Source of the DNA: Hypomyces perniciosus
Taxonomy: Eukaryota; Ascomycota; Sordariomycetes; Hypocreales; Hypocreaceae
Reading direction: 5' to 3'
Assembly (NCBI GenBank): GCA_008477525.1
Contig: SPDT01000004.1
Coordinates: forward strand, 3,968,001 to 4,032,000
Length of the DNA stretch: 64,000 nt
Within the stretch, counting starts at the first letter, position 1; the number at the start of each line of letters is the position of its first letter. Under the pieces are notes generated by a model. It was not told where the DNA came from. It saw nothing but the letters and a program-made list of their open reading frames with translations, and did no database searches. Of the stretch, positions 34,001 to 44,432 are shown piece after piece. Position numbers and translations under genes: made by a program.

Positions 34001-37000
34001 ACGAGGCAATTGGTATCTCGGAAAGGTGGCCCCAGAAGCTTAGGCTTACACCAGATGTTGGCAAAGGTGCCGCGCAGGCAGAGTTGAGCATCACGGGAGC
34101 ACTGACTGCTGAAGAGAGCCAAGCTATCGAGCATCTCTCCGTTGAGCCAGAGTCGCTGAAGCAAGCGATCAACAACCTACTGAAACAAGCATTGGCTGTG
34201 GGAGATATTATTCGGTCTCGCTTCCAAAAGGCTCAAGGAAGCAATACGACTTGCTCGATTGAGGTTCCACTGGGAACCAAGAGCAGCGCAAAAACTTCCA
34301 CAGCTCAAGAAGGAACCGGAAATGCTGGGGTACAAGAGTTTAGGGGCGAGTTTGCAGTTGACGAGGAAAAGGAGCTGATCCGGACTGAGTTGCTCAGGCA
34401 GGAGAGGCGGAGCGCATTTGTCCAACTCGCTGCCCCAACCATCATTCAAGAACTCTCGGAGACACTCATTGTCAATACTATTCAGGGAGTGGTACCAGAC
34501 CTTGATTCCACCATCATTCCAGTTCTTCTTTCTCACATTATTCGACTCCCTTCTCAAAGTGGCGATGGGCATGACTCGGTAATGACAGCGCTTCAGCGCC
34601 TCAGCGAACCAAGCGATGGCACTGCCACTGCATCTTTGGACGCGTACTTTACTCCCAACACAACAGACGTCTTCACATTGTCCTACCTTAAGGAGGGTAA
34701 GGAGCATGTAGACAAGTTGCCGAATCTCACTGTCAATGGGGTCAAGATATCTTTTAACAACGGGACCGTCACATGGAATCCTTTCCAGATGATGAGCGGC
34801 CAGACATATCACCTCCAAGGCAACTTCCATCCCTCTCAGCTCCTCTGGTCGACACCAAAATCCATGACCTCGGGTTTTACAGACGAGATGTTGCTGCCAG
34901 CAGCGAAGGCCCTGGCCGCCAACAAAATCATGACTGCGGTCAGACGCGTCGCGAGTATCTGCAAGACATTAAAGATTACCGCCGAGGAGTTGGAGTATTT
35001 TGGAATCGCCAAGGCTGAAGTGAAGCGTATTCTGGCTATCGACTTCAGCGCCCCTACACTGGATATACTAGGTATACTCCGAGATTACCGCGAGTTCAAG
35101 GAGAGATGCCACCCAACATCGAGCAGCAATAGTCTAATCAGTTTGTTTCTGTGGCTCTCGAGGACCACAGCTGTCAACAGGGACGCTATTGTTGCTCAAA
35201 TTGCCGCTTGTACGGGGTGGAACAAGGGCCGTTTACTGGAGGCTCTCGACGCTAAATACCCAAGCACTGACGACGGTGAGGCGAACTTGATGGCAAACCT
35301 ACAAAAGTTTGATGAGCTTCTCAGTCTCCAGGCTATTATCCGACTCGATGAGCGCCTCGGTCTCGCGGCAGGAGTTGAGTCACAGCCGTCCATGTGGACA
35401 CTCTTTGACATTGCCCATTCCCGCCACTCGCTTTCCTTTGATGACGATTTGACAGTTGCCCAAAGCCTGCGAACAAGACTTACGCTGGCTCAGCGGGCCG
35501 CGGCAGACCAAGGCCTGATGGAAAACCAGCGTAAAGCGTTGGTGGCCTATCTCTTGCAACAAGATTACATCAAGAAACTCAAGATCAGCGACGCGGATGG
35601 CCTATTCGAGCATTTCCTCATTGACGTTCAGATGGGCCCACAGTTGAGAACTTCACGCATTAAGCAGGCTATCTCTGTCGTACAGCTATTTGCCCAGCGT
35701 TGTCTACTCGGACTAGAGGAAGAGGTCTCGAAGAACAGCCTTATCCGCGAGCAGTGGGAGTGGCGTCAGCAGTACACCCTGTGGGAAGCTCATCTGAAGC
35801 TATTCCTGTATCCGGAAAACTGGCTTGAGCCCAGCTTGCGTGACGACAAGAGCCAGCTCTTTGAAGAGTTTGAGGCCAGTCTCATGAAGAAAAATCTCAG
35901 CCTGGACACCTTTACACAGGCCATTAAGACGTATGTCTACGGGCTTAACGAAATCTCTAGCCTGGAGGTTGTTGCATACATACATGAACCTCAGGGTATT
36001 GCTGATATCTTCCACCTGTTTGGACGCACGCGCGCTTCGCCGCATACCTTTTACCACCGCACATTGACAGTAATGAGGCCAGCAATGGCCGTTGTTTTCT
36101 GGAGGCCATGGACGAAGATCGAGATTGACATTCCATCACTCGAGACAGAGTGGGAAGGCAAACGACTGGACACTACCGGCTCTCACTTGATTCCCGTCCT
36201 CATTGGTGGGAGGCTCTATTTGTTCATTCCTCAGATTTCGCCCAAGAGTGAGCGAAATGAAAGTGAAGAGGCAACAGCCTATGAGTCAAACAATTTTGCG
36301 TCACTCGCCCAAACCAATGCCAACACAGCTAAGCCTAAACGCACCTGGGAAATCACCATGGCTTGGACTGAGCTAAGTAGGGGAACGTGGACACCCAAGC
36401 GTGTCTCAGCAGGTAGTGTGACTTTGGAAACGGTAGTCCAGAAGCCGAACGAATTGCGATTCGAGCCCAAGTTTGACGCCGACAGAACCAGCAATAAGTT
36501 GATAATTATCGCGGGCTACCCATATGAAGATCAAGGAAGATGGAGCTATCGCAAGTTCGGCGGCTTCAGCTTCTGTGAGGATCAAACGATCTCTCTATCC
36601 AAGAAGGAATTTGACACCTTTGAGTTGACGGCACAGCTGTTTAAGCCATCCTTTCAGCAACGGACCGTAGAGGGCCTGACGAGCCCTGAGGCAATCGACG
36701 CTTCACCGGACAAAATTACGACCAAAAGGCCATTCCTTTGGATACCCCAGACGCTCTTGGATTTCGACAAAGATGCCAAGGCGGGTAGGAAGACCAAGTC
36801 AGTGTCTTGGACACTGTCTTACGGACGAGAGGAGGCACCTACCGGCCTCGTGATGAGCGTACAGCGATCCGACGGCAAAAGTATCAGTTACTTCAGCGTA
36901 CCCAAAGGGCCTCTCTACCCTCTCAGAAACTGGGAAGTGGATTCAATCAAGACAAAAATGGAAACGGTCATTCTGGACCACACCTTTTCACACGAGCTGA

Positions 37001-40000
37001 TGAAGGCGACGGCTATTCGCGCGGATCCGCTTAGCAGTGTGTTCGACGTACTCACTACTCGAAAGCCACATCAGCTTTCTGCAACATTTGGTGCTTACAG
37101 CTGCTTACCACCCATCAAGCTCCCCCATACCACCCCTATCCCCCCTATCCCCCCTACCTCCCCTATCCCCAATACACCGTGGGATATCCTAGAGGAGGAG
37201 GAGGAAACTGAGGATGAGGAGAAAACCTTGGATAAGAAGCGAGTTGCGGGTTATCACGAGTTGGCTCGACCAACCTCACTCTACAACTGGGAGATTGGTC
37301 TCCATTCTGTTCTCATGGCCGTGGATCGCTTTTTCGCGACGCAGCAGTTCGAGGAAGCTTTGGAGGTCGCACGACTAGTGTTTGACCCAACTGTAGACGT
37401 CCAGCTGCAAAGGTATGTCGGCTCATCGACGGACATAGAGAAAATAGAGTCTTGCTGGAAGTTTCCGCCCTTCCAGGACATTGCCCGGAGGGTGGGTAAG
37501 AAACGTGGAGTCAACCTCAAGCTTTCCGATGTGGCCAATAACAGTAACTTCAATCTCTCGATTATGGAGCGTCGATCCCACGGGGCTCTGGTCCATGCCA
37601 CGGCACGTGGTCGACCTGAGGCATACATGAAGTGGATTGTGATGAAATACGCCGAGATTCTGATTGCCGCCGGTGATGTTCACTTCCGTCGTGGCACTCT
37701 TGAGAGCTTGCCTTTGGCTATTCAGCGATACACCCAGGCGTCGCATATTCTAGGTCCCGTACCACCCAAGGTTCCCAAGCTGGGCAAGAGAAAGCCATTA
37801 AATTTCGATGACCTGGCGGATGAAGACGTCAAACTGGATCTGGAACTGCCCTTCTCCCCCCAGTTGGTTGAAACCCCCAAGGAAAATAGGCTCTCATCAG
37901 ATCCAAAGGGGGAGAAAATAGTCAGCCATCTGCTGACGACATACTTTTGCGTGCCGCTTAACCCCAAGTTCAAGCAGATGCGAAGCCTGGTGGACGAGCG
38001 TCTCTTTAACATTCGCAACTCGTTAGATATCCAGGGAAAGCCCATCAAATACGCGCTCCGGGAGCCTTCCATCGATCCAGGCGCTTTGGTCGCCCTGAGT
38101 GGCAGCCAAGGACTCAGCGCATCCGTACTTGGCGACCAGGACAGCCCAATGCCGCGACAGAGATTCGAAGTGCTGCTGCAGCGAGCTCTAGAGCTTTGCA
38201 ATGAACTTCGTGGTCTTGGTGAACGTCTGCTGTCTGCAGTTGAGAAGAAGGAAGGCGAGGCGTTCAGCGCGATGCGGGCACGGCACGCTACAGCGATCCA
38301 GAAGATGATGCTTGATATCAAGAAGACTCATCTCACTGAAGCGCAACAAACGATTAACGCGCTAATGCTCAACCGCGAATCTCAAGCATCGCAGCTTTCC
38401 TTTTACCTTGCTCTTATTGGCGAGCCGGAATCACTGGTCCCGTCAGCGAAGGATCCCTGGGTTGACATCCGGCAGGATATTGACACGCCTAGCCGGGATG
38501 ATTTGCGCATGTCGTCGTACGAAAAGATGGAAATGGACATGATGAATACTGCGGGAGTTCTGAACCTTGTGGCTTCTGGAATTGACGGCTTGGTTGCCCC
38601 TCTATGTCTCATTCCCAACATCGAGGCGAACACAGCGCCCATGGGTGTCGGTGCTACTCTTGGTGTTGGCGGCTCATCGATTGCTCTGGCAGTCTCTGCA
38701 GGATCGACTTACATCAAGATGTTGGCTATGATGGCTGGGGAGGAAGCAGGGCGAGCCTCGCGAAAGGCGCAGCTCACCCGACAGCTCCAGGAGCGTCGAC
38801 TGCAGGCGAACATTCGCGGTCGTGAGATTAAGTCAATCGACAAGCAAATCGACCTTCAAAACATCAGAATCAAGGCAGCACAGCAAGAGATCGACATGCA
38901 GGAGTCCGACATTGAAGAAGCGATACAGGTCGAGACTTGGTACCGGACCAAATATTCCAGCGAACAGCTGTACAGCTGGATGGAGAAGAGCTTGAGAGGT
39001 CTCTACTACCAGGCATACACTCTGGCTATCGGTGCTGCGCGCAGGGCAGAGGCTGCACTCTCCTTCGAAAACGGCCATAGGACGTCACTACTCCGCCCAG
39101 CAGGATATTGGGATGCCTCGCGCGATGGGCTATTGAGTGCAGATCACCTCTATCTAGATCTGAAGAGGCTCGAGACAGCCTATGCGGATTCTATCAAGTC
39201 CGACTACGATATCACAAAGACAGTGTCTTTGCGGCAAATCAACCCACTGGCGCTGTTGACGCTACGCATCAAGGGAAGCACGACCTTCTCGTTGAGCGAG
39301 AACCTCTTTGACACCGACTTCCCTGGCCATTACATGAGGCGAATTAGATCGGTTTCTGTCTCGGTCCCAGCAGTTGTTGGTCCACACAGCAACATCAACG
39401 CCACGCTGAGACTCATGGGACATCGCTACCGCGTGTCATCAACTGTGGCCAAGGCTGCCGACTATGCTGCCCAGGATAGGGATTCCTTCCGAACCGACCA
39501 CATCCCCATCTCAGCAGTGGCCATCAGCTCTGGCTCGTACGACTCGGGCGTCTTCGAGCTCGCCTTCTCCGGTCACAGATACGTGCCATTCGAGGGCGCC
39601 GGCGCAATTTCGACCTGGCAGCTGGATCTGCCAGAGATCCGCAAGTTTGACTACGAGACCATCAGCGACGTCGTCTTGCATGTACAGTACACGGCGTTGG
39701 ATGGAGGCGCCTATCTCCGCTCCATGGCGAACGAGACTGTACGCAACGCATCCAAAGCAATCACCAATGAAGGCCGCGACGAAGGTTTCTGGGCCATGTT
39801 GGATTTAAAGAACGACTTCGACGGGTGGTACGGATTCTCGTCGAGATTGATCGCTGGTAAGAAGAGTGGCGCAACGGCGAGCATCCAGCTGGGCAATCTG
39901 AAGAACCGACTGCCTTTCTGGTCGCGACAGCAGAAGAAGCTGAAGGTCCGCAGCATCACATGGGTTTCGCGTAGCAGCAGCCTCATCAATACGCTCAATC

Positions 40001-40194
40001 TGAAGGGGGTAGTTGAGCCAACGAACCCCGCGGACAGCAGGACTTATCCTCTGGGAGAGAGTGCCGTCAAGACTTGGAAGAACCTGGAGGTGGCTAACAT
40101 GAATGGATGGGAATTGACGGCAACTGGATCGGCGCTGGAAAAAGAGGATACTGTGCCGAATGTTTACATGCTGATGCGTTACACGTATGGGTGA
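31027..40194 (+). CDS. TcA-like insecticidal toxin complex A-subunit homologue
   Basis: One uninterrupted 3055-codon frame from ATCATGGCC. Order of recognisable parts: N-terminal Tc/VRP1-like helical region with SLTAYFADLM and RRPDLQKLQLTC..PYISLVNEVLE (about 318-388); ABC-toxin N-terminal region with TSRIKQAISVVQLFAQRCL and WEWRQQYTLWEAHLKLFLYP (about 1530-1650); neuraminidase-like region with LIPVLIGGRLYLFIPQ (about 1686-1745); Pro-rich then acidic linker (about 2028-2071); YNWEIGLHSVLMAVDRFF and RPEAYMKWIVMKYAEILIAAGD (about 2085-2215); a glycine/alanine-rich hydrophobic hairpin suited to a pore (about 2505-2570); long helices (about 2580-2642); and a C-terminal TcB-binding-type domain from QLYSWMEKSLRGLYYQAYTLA (about 2645) to the end. 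Bacterial TcA (about 2500 aa) forms a pentameric translocation channel. No signal peptide, TcB or TcC is seen. Intronless structure fits bacterial ancestry; activity is not shown. Confidence 0.93.
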   Translation: MATLSPPSSPFAMLSTYLGDVSRNARDFDYSRVIDKILQNGNVPSEHLAVLEFTKSLLQFGNNDMKTGGWLLGQMQGPSLSESLASLLFPRKTLEKRFQANGIPTDVNPDAIEKIRINFFQAEPLVTMKVLVDKPRQFSLSADVKVLASHILHATVNKGLELNSSVIVKIVEQSVSSKGNGLPSDYQTNFEIALGFVKVLRSLCRLVQNPEDVPRLYKQGYHIIRDIATERETRFTNKMVRAGMTRVNALATHHAAQRVDCWNTHFWLTMMEARRTDFIPLVPEEKKKRPSKKVDSGEGDKTLRSNNLTDIFKLEDAACETCCSITSLTAYFADLMGQLKTTRSNKTQETLLEILAKRRPDLQKLQLTCANAQTIIPYISLVNEVLESFIRYNYEKARDTSGKFIRDSVQAYDTPEDAQTPEQDVHSDTVVYQPGNTDNFVYSSIISGQMYPFTCFPYNRARDEVSQILDSFKVQMPELVKAFTVRQRFLRGFPGNVLQCDVKDRLERCINEILARQSAAEVLGLQQAEFAAITGQTFFPRWYTDLFNGLTDRTQVSRIPSANPWKAADLWGYGTTDAMVSQESSTCLSLIKSEFMKRANLEFEDILELARTQCFGQDLVIVNKDGTKEFQNSLEGLLLLSSSSEPPYKQLTEKICFNLQAFLRLRAKLSWTTKDLDAAILCLRSREMETASIMYKPRASDFFSISPYVLKGIASIVKLAEITDQDPASLLPLWGAMDTYGENSFMHRKFLTPALRQVSPIFDLPREDRFLILHGSSPLLTDASGPISTSLGWPVEHYPKLLEAANLKNSGTELTVETFSTLYRYVLITKILEIPPKECDRFFKLFFAQSGDNPLDNPTATLSAIEKWKKLLDGGWTVESLYDVLDPSNSTVDEELSIGDGLRIISSISQGAKEMRNSCPFLFTNAPPNSKNIAECAARTFDAATAKVVVAFVEGKPAPCTDHLVEEKTDIQNLGTQFKSTKIVFGNLDELNEAIGISERWPQKLRLTPDVGKGAAQAELSITGALTAEESQAIEHLSVEPESLKQAINNLLKQALAVGDIIRSRFQKAQGSNTTCSIEVPLGTKSSAKTSTAQEGTGNAGVQEFRGEFAVDEEKELIRTELLRQERRSAFVQLAAPTIIQELSETLIVNTIQGVVPDLDSTIIPVLLSHIIRLPSQSGDGHDSVMTALQRLSEPSDGTATASLDAYFTPNTTDVFTLSYLKEGKEHVDKLPNLTVNGVKISFNNGTVTWNPFQMMSGQTYHLQGNFHPSQLLWSTPKSMTSGFTDEMLLPAAKALAANKIMTAVRRVASICKTLKITAEELEYFGIAKAEVKRILAIDFSAPTLDILGILRDYREFKERCHPTSSSNSLISLFLWLSRTTAVNRDAIVAQIAACTGWNKGRLLEALDAKYPSTDDGEANLMANLQKFDELLSLQAIIRLDERLGLAAGVESQPSMWTLFDIAHSRHSLSFDDDLTVAQSLRTRLTLAQRAAADQGLMENQRKALVAYLLQQDYIKKLKISDADGLFEHFLIDVQMGPQLRTSRIKQAISVVQLFAQRCLLGLEEEVSKNSLIREQWEWRQQYTLWEAHLKLFLYPENWLEPSLRDDKSQLFEEFEASLMKKNLSLDTFTQAIKTYVYGLNEISSLEVVAYIHEPQGIADIFHLFGRTRASPHTFYHRTLTVMRPAMAVVFWRPWTKIEIDIPSLETEWEGKRLDTTGSHLIPVLIGGRLYLFIPQISPKSERNESEEATAYESNNFASLAQTNANTAKPKRTWEITMAWTELSRGTWTPKRVSAGSVTLETVVQKPNELRFEPKFDADRTSNKLIIIAGYPYEDQGRWSYRKFGGFSFCEDQTISLSKKEFDTFELTAQLFKPSFQQRTVEGLTSPEAIDASPDKITTKRPFLWIPQTLLDFDKDAKAGRKTKSVSWTLSYGREEAPTGLVMSVQRSDGKSISYFSVPKGPLYPLRNWEVDSIKTKMETVILDHTFSHELMKATAIRADPLSSVFDVLTTRKPHQLSATFGAYSCLPPIKLPHTTPIPPIPPTSPIPNTPWDILEEEEETEDEEKTLDKKRVAGYHELARPTSLYNWEIGLHSVLMAVDRFFATQQFEEALEVARLVFDPTVDVQLQRYVGSSTDIEKIESCWKFPPFQDIARRVGKKRGVNLKLSDVANNSNFNLSIMERRSHGALVHATARGRPEAYMKWIVMKYAEILIAAGDVHFRRGTLESLPLAIQRYTQASHILGPVPPKVPKLGKRKPLNFDDLADEDVKLDLELPFSPQLVETPKENRLSSDPKGEKIVSHLLTTYFCVPLNPKFKQMRSLVDERLFNIRNSLDIQGKPIKYALREPSIDPGALVALSGSQGLSASVLGDQDSPMPRQRFEVLLQRALELCNELRGLGERLLSAVEKKEGEAFSAMRARHATAIQKMMLDIKKTHLTEAQQTINALMLNRESQASQLSFYLALIGEPESLVPSAKDPWVDIRQDIDTPSRDDLRMSSYEKMEMDMMNTAGVLNLVASGIDGLVAPLCLIPNIEANTAPMGVGATLGVGGSSIALAVSAGSTYIKMLAMMAGEEAGRASRKAQLTRQLQERRLQANIRGREIKSIDKQIDLQNIRIKAAQQEIDMQESDIEEAIQVETWYRTKYSSEQLYSWMEKSLRGLYYQAYTLAIGAARRAEAALSFENGHRTSLLRPAGYWDASRDGLLSADHLYLDLKRLETAYADSIKSDYDITKTVSLRQINPLALLTLRIKGSTTFSLSENLFDTDFPGHYMRRIRSVSVSVPAVVGPHSNINATLRLMGHRYRVSSTVAKAADYAAQDRDSFRTDHIPISAVAISSGSYDSGVFELAFSGHRYVPFEGAGAISTWQLDLPEIRKFDYETISDVVLHVQYTALDGGAYLRSMANETVRNASKAITNEGRDEGFWAMLDLKNDFDGWYGFSSRLIAGKKSGATASIQLGNLKNRLPFWSRQQKKLKVRSITWVSRSSSLINTLNLKGVVEPTNPADSRTYPLGESAVKTWKNLEVANMNGWELTATGSALEKEDTVPNVYMLMRYTYG

Positions 40195-42522
40195 TGGTGA
40201 GATGATCGGTTCCGGGCTACCTATACGGGTAGATACAGTCAACCCCTGAATGTTGATGGGTAACCCATTAGTAAAAATATCGCAAATTACTACCCAGATT
40301 AGGGGCATCTAGGGACTAATTTGTACTAAAAAGGTGTACGAGTATGTACTCCGTAATGCCAAGGGCTTCTCTTATAGTCTAAAGTCCCTTGAATACTACA
40401 TACATACATACTCCGTAGTATTAAATAGGATCTAAGTGTAGCTGCCTGATAGCCCCAACAATGGCTAATCTTCAGGAATTCTAAGTTATTCCGTAGACCA
40501 ACTTCAGGTGGTAATCTTCCCATGTGGTTTGCCGAGTTTATAATAGTTCATGCAAGTTAAGGCTAGTAAAACAGCTAGATCGGGCTCGAAGATCTGTTTT
40601 TGAATCGGATTTTTCTGTTTCGGGTTCTTCGTACTCTGTCCGTAAAAGGCAAACTAAACACAGCTAGTGGCTAGTGACTTTGCGGTTAGTCGGGTACGTG
40701 CTTCGTATGGAGCACCGGATTGCGACTTGTGAAACATATACGAGTAAGTGTACTTCGTACTCCGTATCGACTGTAAAATGTCTACCCGTTCTACCTTATT
40801 ATCTAGTAGGCAGAGGGAGCACGGATCATTATCGCTGTTCATCACGAATTTTACTTCAGGTTGGAGCGTATGGTGATGGTTGTGTGCCATTTTTCACGCC
40901 TCACAACTGAATACTACATTCTTATGCAAGTGATTAGATGCTGAATAGGCATATCAATCTATTACTAACTTAGTAGTAACGCTAGCAAAGCTGATCAAAT
41001 TTCGTTCCTTCGATGTTATACGAACCACCCGACTCTACGACAATCATCGGATTCCTAGGGTTACCCGCCAGCGGCGCGCCAGAACGGGCCTTCGGTACCT
41101 CGTGTTCGGTGCGTTTCATGCTTCACTCCCGGTATACGACTAGACTATCGATGGGGACAAATTTCACTTCAGGTACTCCGGAAACTAGTAGTATTCGCGA
41201 TCATCGCAAAAATCGGGCGAAGAAGACAATCGCGTGGAGGGAGTGCGCCGCTTTCGTGAATAGCATCTCGTATGTAGATCGGTATTACGGCAACCCCCGA
41301 ATGTGTACTTCGTATGCCTACTGAATGGAAGCACTTTTCTGACGCAGTTGGGGGGGCCGCTATTAATATGGAAGCGATCAATTTAGCACTCTGTACTCTG
41401 TGGTATTGGATCCGATCTGCAATACCAAGATGTTCCCAGGAAATCGGAACGCTGGGCTCCCGAGGTAAGGGACAAGAAATGCCGGCATAAGAACCGGCCT
41501 TGCCCAGCCAACACGTTTCTGCCCTCGCCAATCTTCCCGTCAGCCAATTTCTGTGAGTCAAGTAGTAATCACACTAACGTGTTGGCGCAGAAGAGTCGAG
41601 TAAGTAGAGAACACTCATTACAGAGCGTGAAAGTGACTGCGAAGAATTTCGGGATCTAACAAACCTGCCAAGAGCCCAGGCTAAAAAAGCATGGACATTT
41701 TTTTGTGACTGATTTCTTGCAGGTGATTGATCAGACCCACTGATGCGGAGAATGTACGAATCACGGAGTTACGTTCGGCTGAAAGGTGACGGCCTTGGGC
41801 GGCCTGATGAGCCTAAACCGCCACTCAACTGCGGCTCTGTTCCCTCCCTCCCATGTCTCTGGGCGCGAGATCTAAGCTGTGGGGGAACCAGGGACGAACA
41901 GACCAGCTATTACCCGCGTTCTTAACAGGGCATTCCAAATCGCCATGTGGTTGGTTGGTACTCGAGCCTGGCGAGAGTGAAGCTTGTGTCCATGGTGGTT
42001 GCGTGTTGGCCACGGCATTACTTTTTCGGGTCGAGTTGAGCGCCCCGTGAAAAGAAAATGCCAACCTTCGTACGCAGTATCTGTGTAGTGCGAGTAGTAA
42101 TACTAGGCAGTGTTTGTGCCACTAGCACGATAACTCCCCTGATTCATTCATCGGTATTACTGGGTTGGTCAACTGGCCGGCAGAAAATAGCTCCCAGAGA
42201 ACTGGAGACCATGGTGGAGGCCTGGTAGCTCTGGTCTGGTGGGTACGTGGACTGGATATGCGAGGGGGTTATTACTACGAGTACTCGTTCTAGTTATGGA
42301 TCGTCGCGTAAAAGAAAGGAAAGGGAAAAAACAAGAAGCGAGACTCACGCCGCGGCGGCCTTTTTTTCTTTTTAATTTTACTTCATCGGAAAACGCCAAA
42401 TGACGACTTGATGTCTGCTGGAAGTTGATCAAAGATAAGATCGTGGCCCCCCAGGCTCTACCCTTCTCTTTGTTGTTGTCTGAAGGGCATTGTCGTCTGG
42501 CTTGACGATCTTCATCCTCATC
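40195..42522. other. Intergenic, no gene seen
   Basis: AT-rich 3' flank of the TcA-like gene and promoter of the RGS gene. Exact copies of the TACGRAGTA motif (as TACTCCGTA or TACTTCGTA) occur at 40347, 40409, 40751 and 40758. No convincing coding frame. Confidence 0.5.
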
Positions 42523-44432
42523 ATGGCCGCCGCTACGCCAAAGATGTCGCTTTACGACGTGCCTCCCAGCCCTCCCATGTGGGATCAGGTGGGCATCTTC
42601 TTCATCTCATACTGCACAGTATGGACGACCCTCGTGTTCTCTGGCATGGCCTTTTTGTGGTTCAACCGCCACCTTCCTATCCTCAAGATCCGTGGCCTGC
42701 CACTGTCGTTCGCTGCGATCACCTTTCTACACATGTACTGGATTCTTGCTCAACTTGTATACCCGATTGGACGAGCCATACCGGTCATTCTGGCCTATGA
42801 CATCCAGTATTTCTTCATGGGTATCTGGTTTCCGCTGGGTATTGCCATGTTTCATGCCTCCAACAGCCGCTTCCTCCATGTCGCCAAGCTGCAGAAGCAG
42901 TTCACACAACCCGAACTTCGAAGCAAAACTGGCTGCAATGGCGCGAAGACATCATGGCTTTGCCGCTTGAGAAACATCGAGTACTCGAAGAGGATTATGT
43001 TGTTCATCGGCATCGGCATGATCGCTCAGGTATGTCTTATATCCTTGGTCTCGGCCCGTCAGCAATACTAAGTATTCCCCAAAGGTCCTTCTTACGGTCG
43101 GTATGTGGGTTGCCTGTCGCAAGTACCATCCAACATTTGGCATTCCTGGTACCGAACTTCGGGGCGATACAATCCCAGAGCAATTGATCGACCTGGGTCG
43201 AGGGTGGGAATGGTGGCCATCTGTGCTATGGCAGGTGATTTGGACATGGATCGTACGTCTTTGGAAGCCTCCTCTCCGAAACTGAATGCTGACCATCTTT
43301 GCTACAGGTAGCACCGATTCTGATCTGGCGAGCCTGGGGTATTCACGATACAATGGGTTGGCGTACCCAAACCATCGGCTGTTGTATTTCCAAGTTCGTT
43401 GTCCCCTCCACCAACACAACTCATGTCAATGATACTAACGTAGCCATCTTCAGCCTCCATGCGACGCCGATGTTCTTGATCGCATCATACGTCCCTGCAT
43501 TTAACCCAGTTAACGCGTACTTCCCTCCGAGTCAATGGTAAGAACCACAGTTGCGATTAGGCAACCAAACAGCCTCGCTGACGAGACATAGGATCCATCT
43601 CTCCATCCTGATGTTCGAAATATTCACCATCTTTGTTCCTGTATTCCAGGTCATCCGGCACTGGATACTGAGCAAAAAGGCAGCCGAGGCCAACTCCAAA
43701 TGGGAAACAGAATCGCAAACAACGACGCTGAGAACCTTGACCTCTTCGGATTGGAAAATGTCCTCGCTCAGTATTACTGAGAAGGGCCTTAACGGAACTT
43801 TCTATCTCGACGAGGAGATGGGCGATCGCTTGCTAACAATGACCGCTCTCGACCACGTCCTCAACGAAAACCCAGGTCCGCTACAGGATTTCTCTTCGCT
43901 TCGTGACTTCTCTGGAGAAAACATCGCCTTCCTGACCCGCACATCAAGGTGGAAGTCGTCCTGGCCCGAGATACCTGAAGATGAGGAGCAGAGACGCGAT
44001 GCGTATAATTACGCCCTTGCGATCTACACTGACTTCATCAGCCCCCGAGACGCCGAGTTCCCCTTGAACTTGTCGTCCCAAGACCTCAAGCAACTCGAGG
44101 ATATCTTCGAGAAGCCCACGCGAATCATATGCGGAGAGCCATCCGTCAATCCCGCCACTCCATTCGCATTCGAGCCCGAGCAGTCTCGAGAAAACAGCCT
44201 TGGTGGCAAGGCACAATACACCGGCGAGATTCCTGCTGGTTTCAGCGCAGATATTTTCGACGCTGCGAGAAGCCACATCAGGCTCCTGGTCTTTACAAAT
44301 ACCTGGCCGAAATTCGTTGTCGAGATCCAACAGCGAAGACGGTCGAGTGACACGGGAGAAAGTCACTTCACATCGACGTCACAGGGGACACTCAAGAGCC
44401 GGGTGTCCGACTTCATTCATTCCATATTTTAA
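42523..44432 (+). CDS. Seven-transmembrane RGS-domain protein
   Basis: Exons 42523..43029, 43085..43252, 43308..43393, 43454..43537 and 43592..44432 (561 aa); the four introns are 54-60 nt, canonical and in phase. Seven hydrophobic segments precede a cytosolic C-terminus: around VGIFFISYCTVWTTLVFSGM, LPLSFAAITFLHMYWILAQL, ILAYDIQYFFMGIWFPLGIA, MLFIGIGMIAQVLLTVGMWV, VLWQVIWTWIVAPILIW, TPMFLIASYVPAF and HLSILMFEIFTIFVPVFQVI. The C-terminal part (about residues 365-525) reads as an RGS domain, starting near ALDHVLNENPGPLQDFSSL and ending near HIRLLVFTNTWPKFV. RGS domains accelerate GTP hydrolysis on G-alpha subunits, so this protein probably damps heterotrimeric G signalling at a membrane and may sense a ligand through the 7TM part. 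The family occurs widely in filamentous ascomycetes; I do not assign a symbol. The start is the first ATG followed by AAATPKMSLYDVP. Confidence 0.88.

Noticed and set aside
31027..40194. Possibility that the TcA-like gene marks a bacterial contaminant contig
   Set aside because: It is flanked on both sides by intron-containing fungal genes within the same continuous window and has no bacterial operon neighbours.
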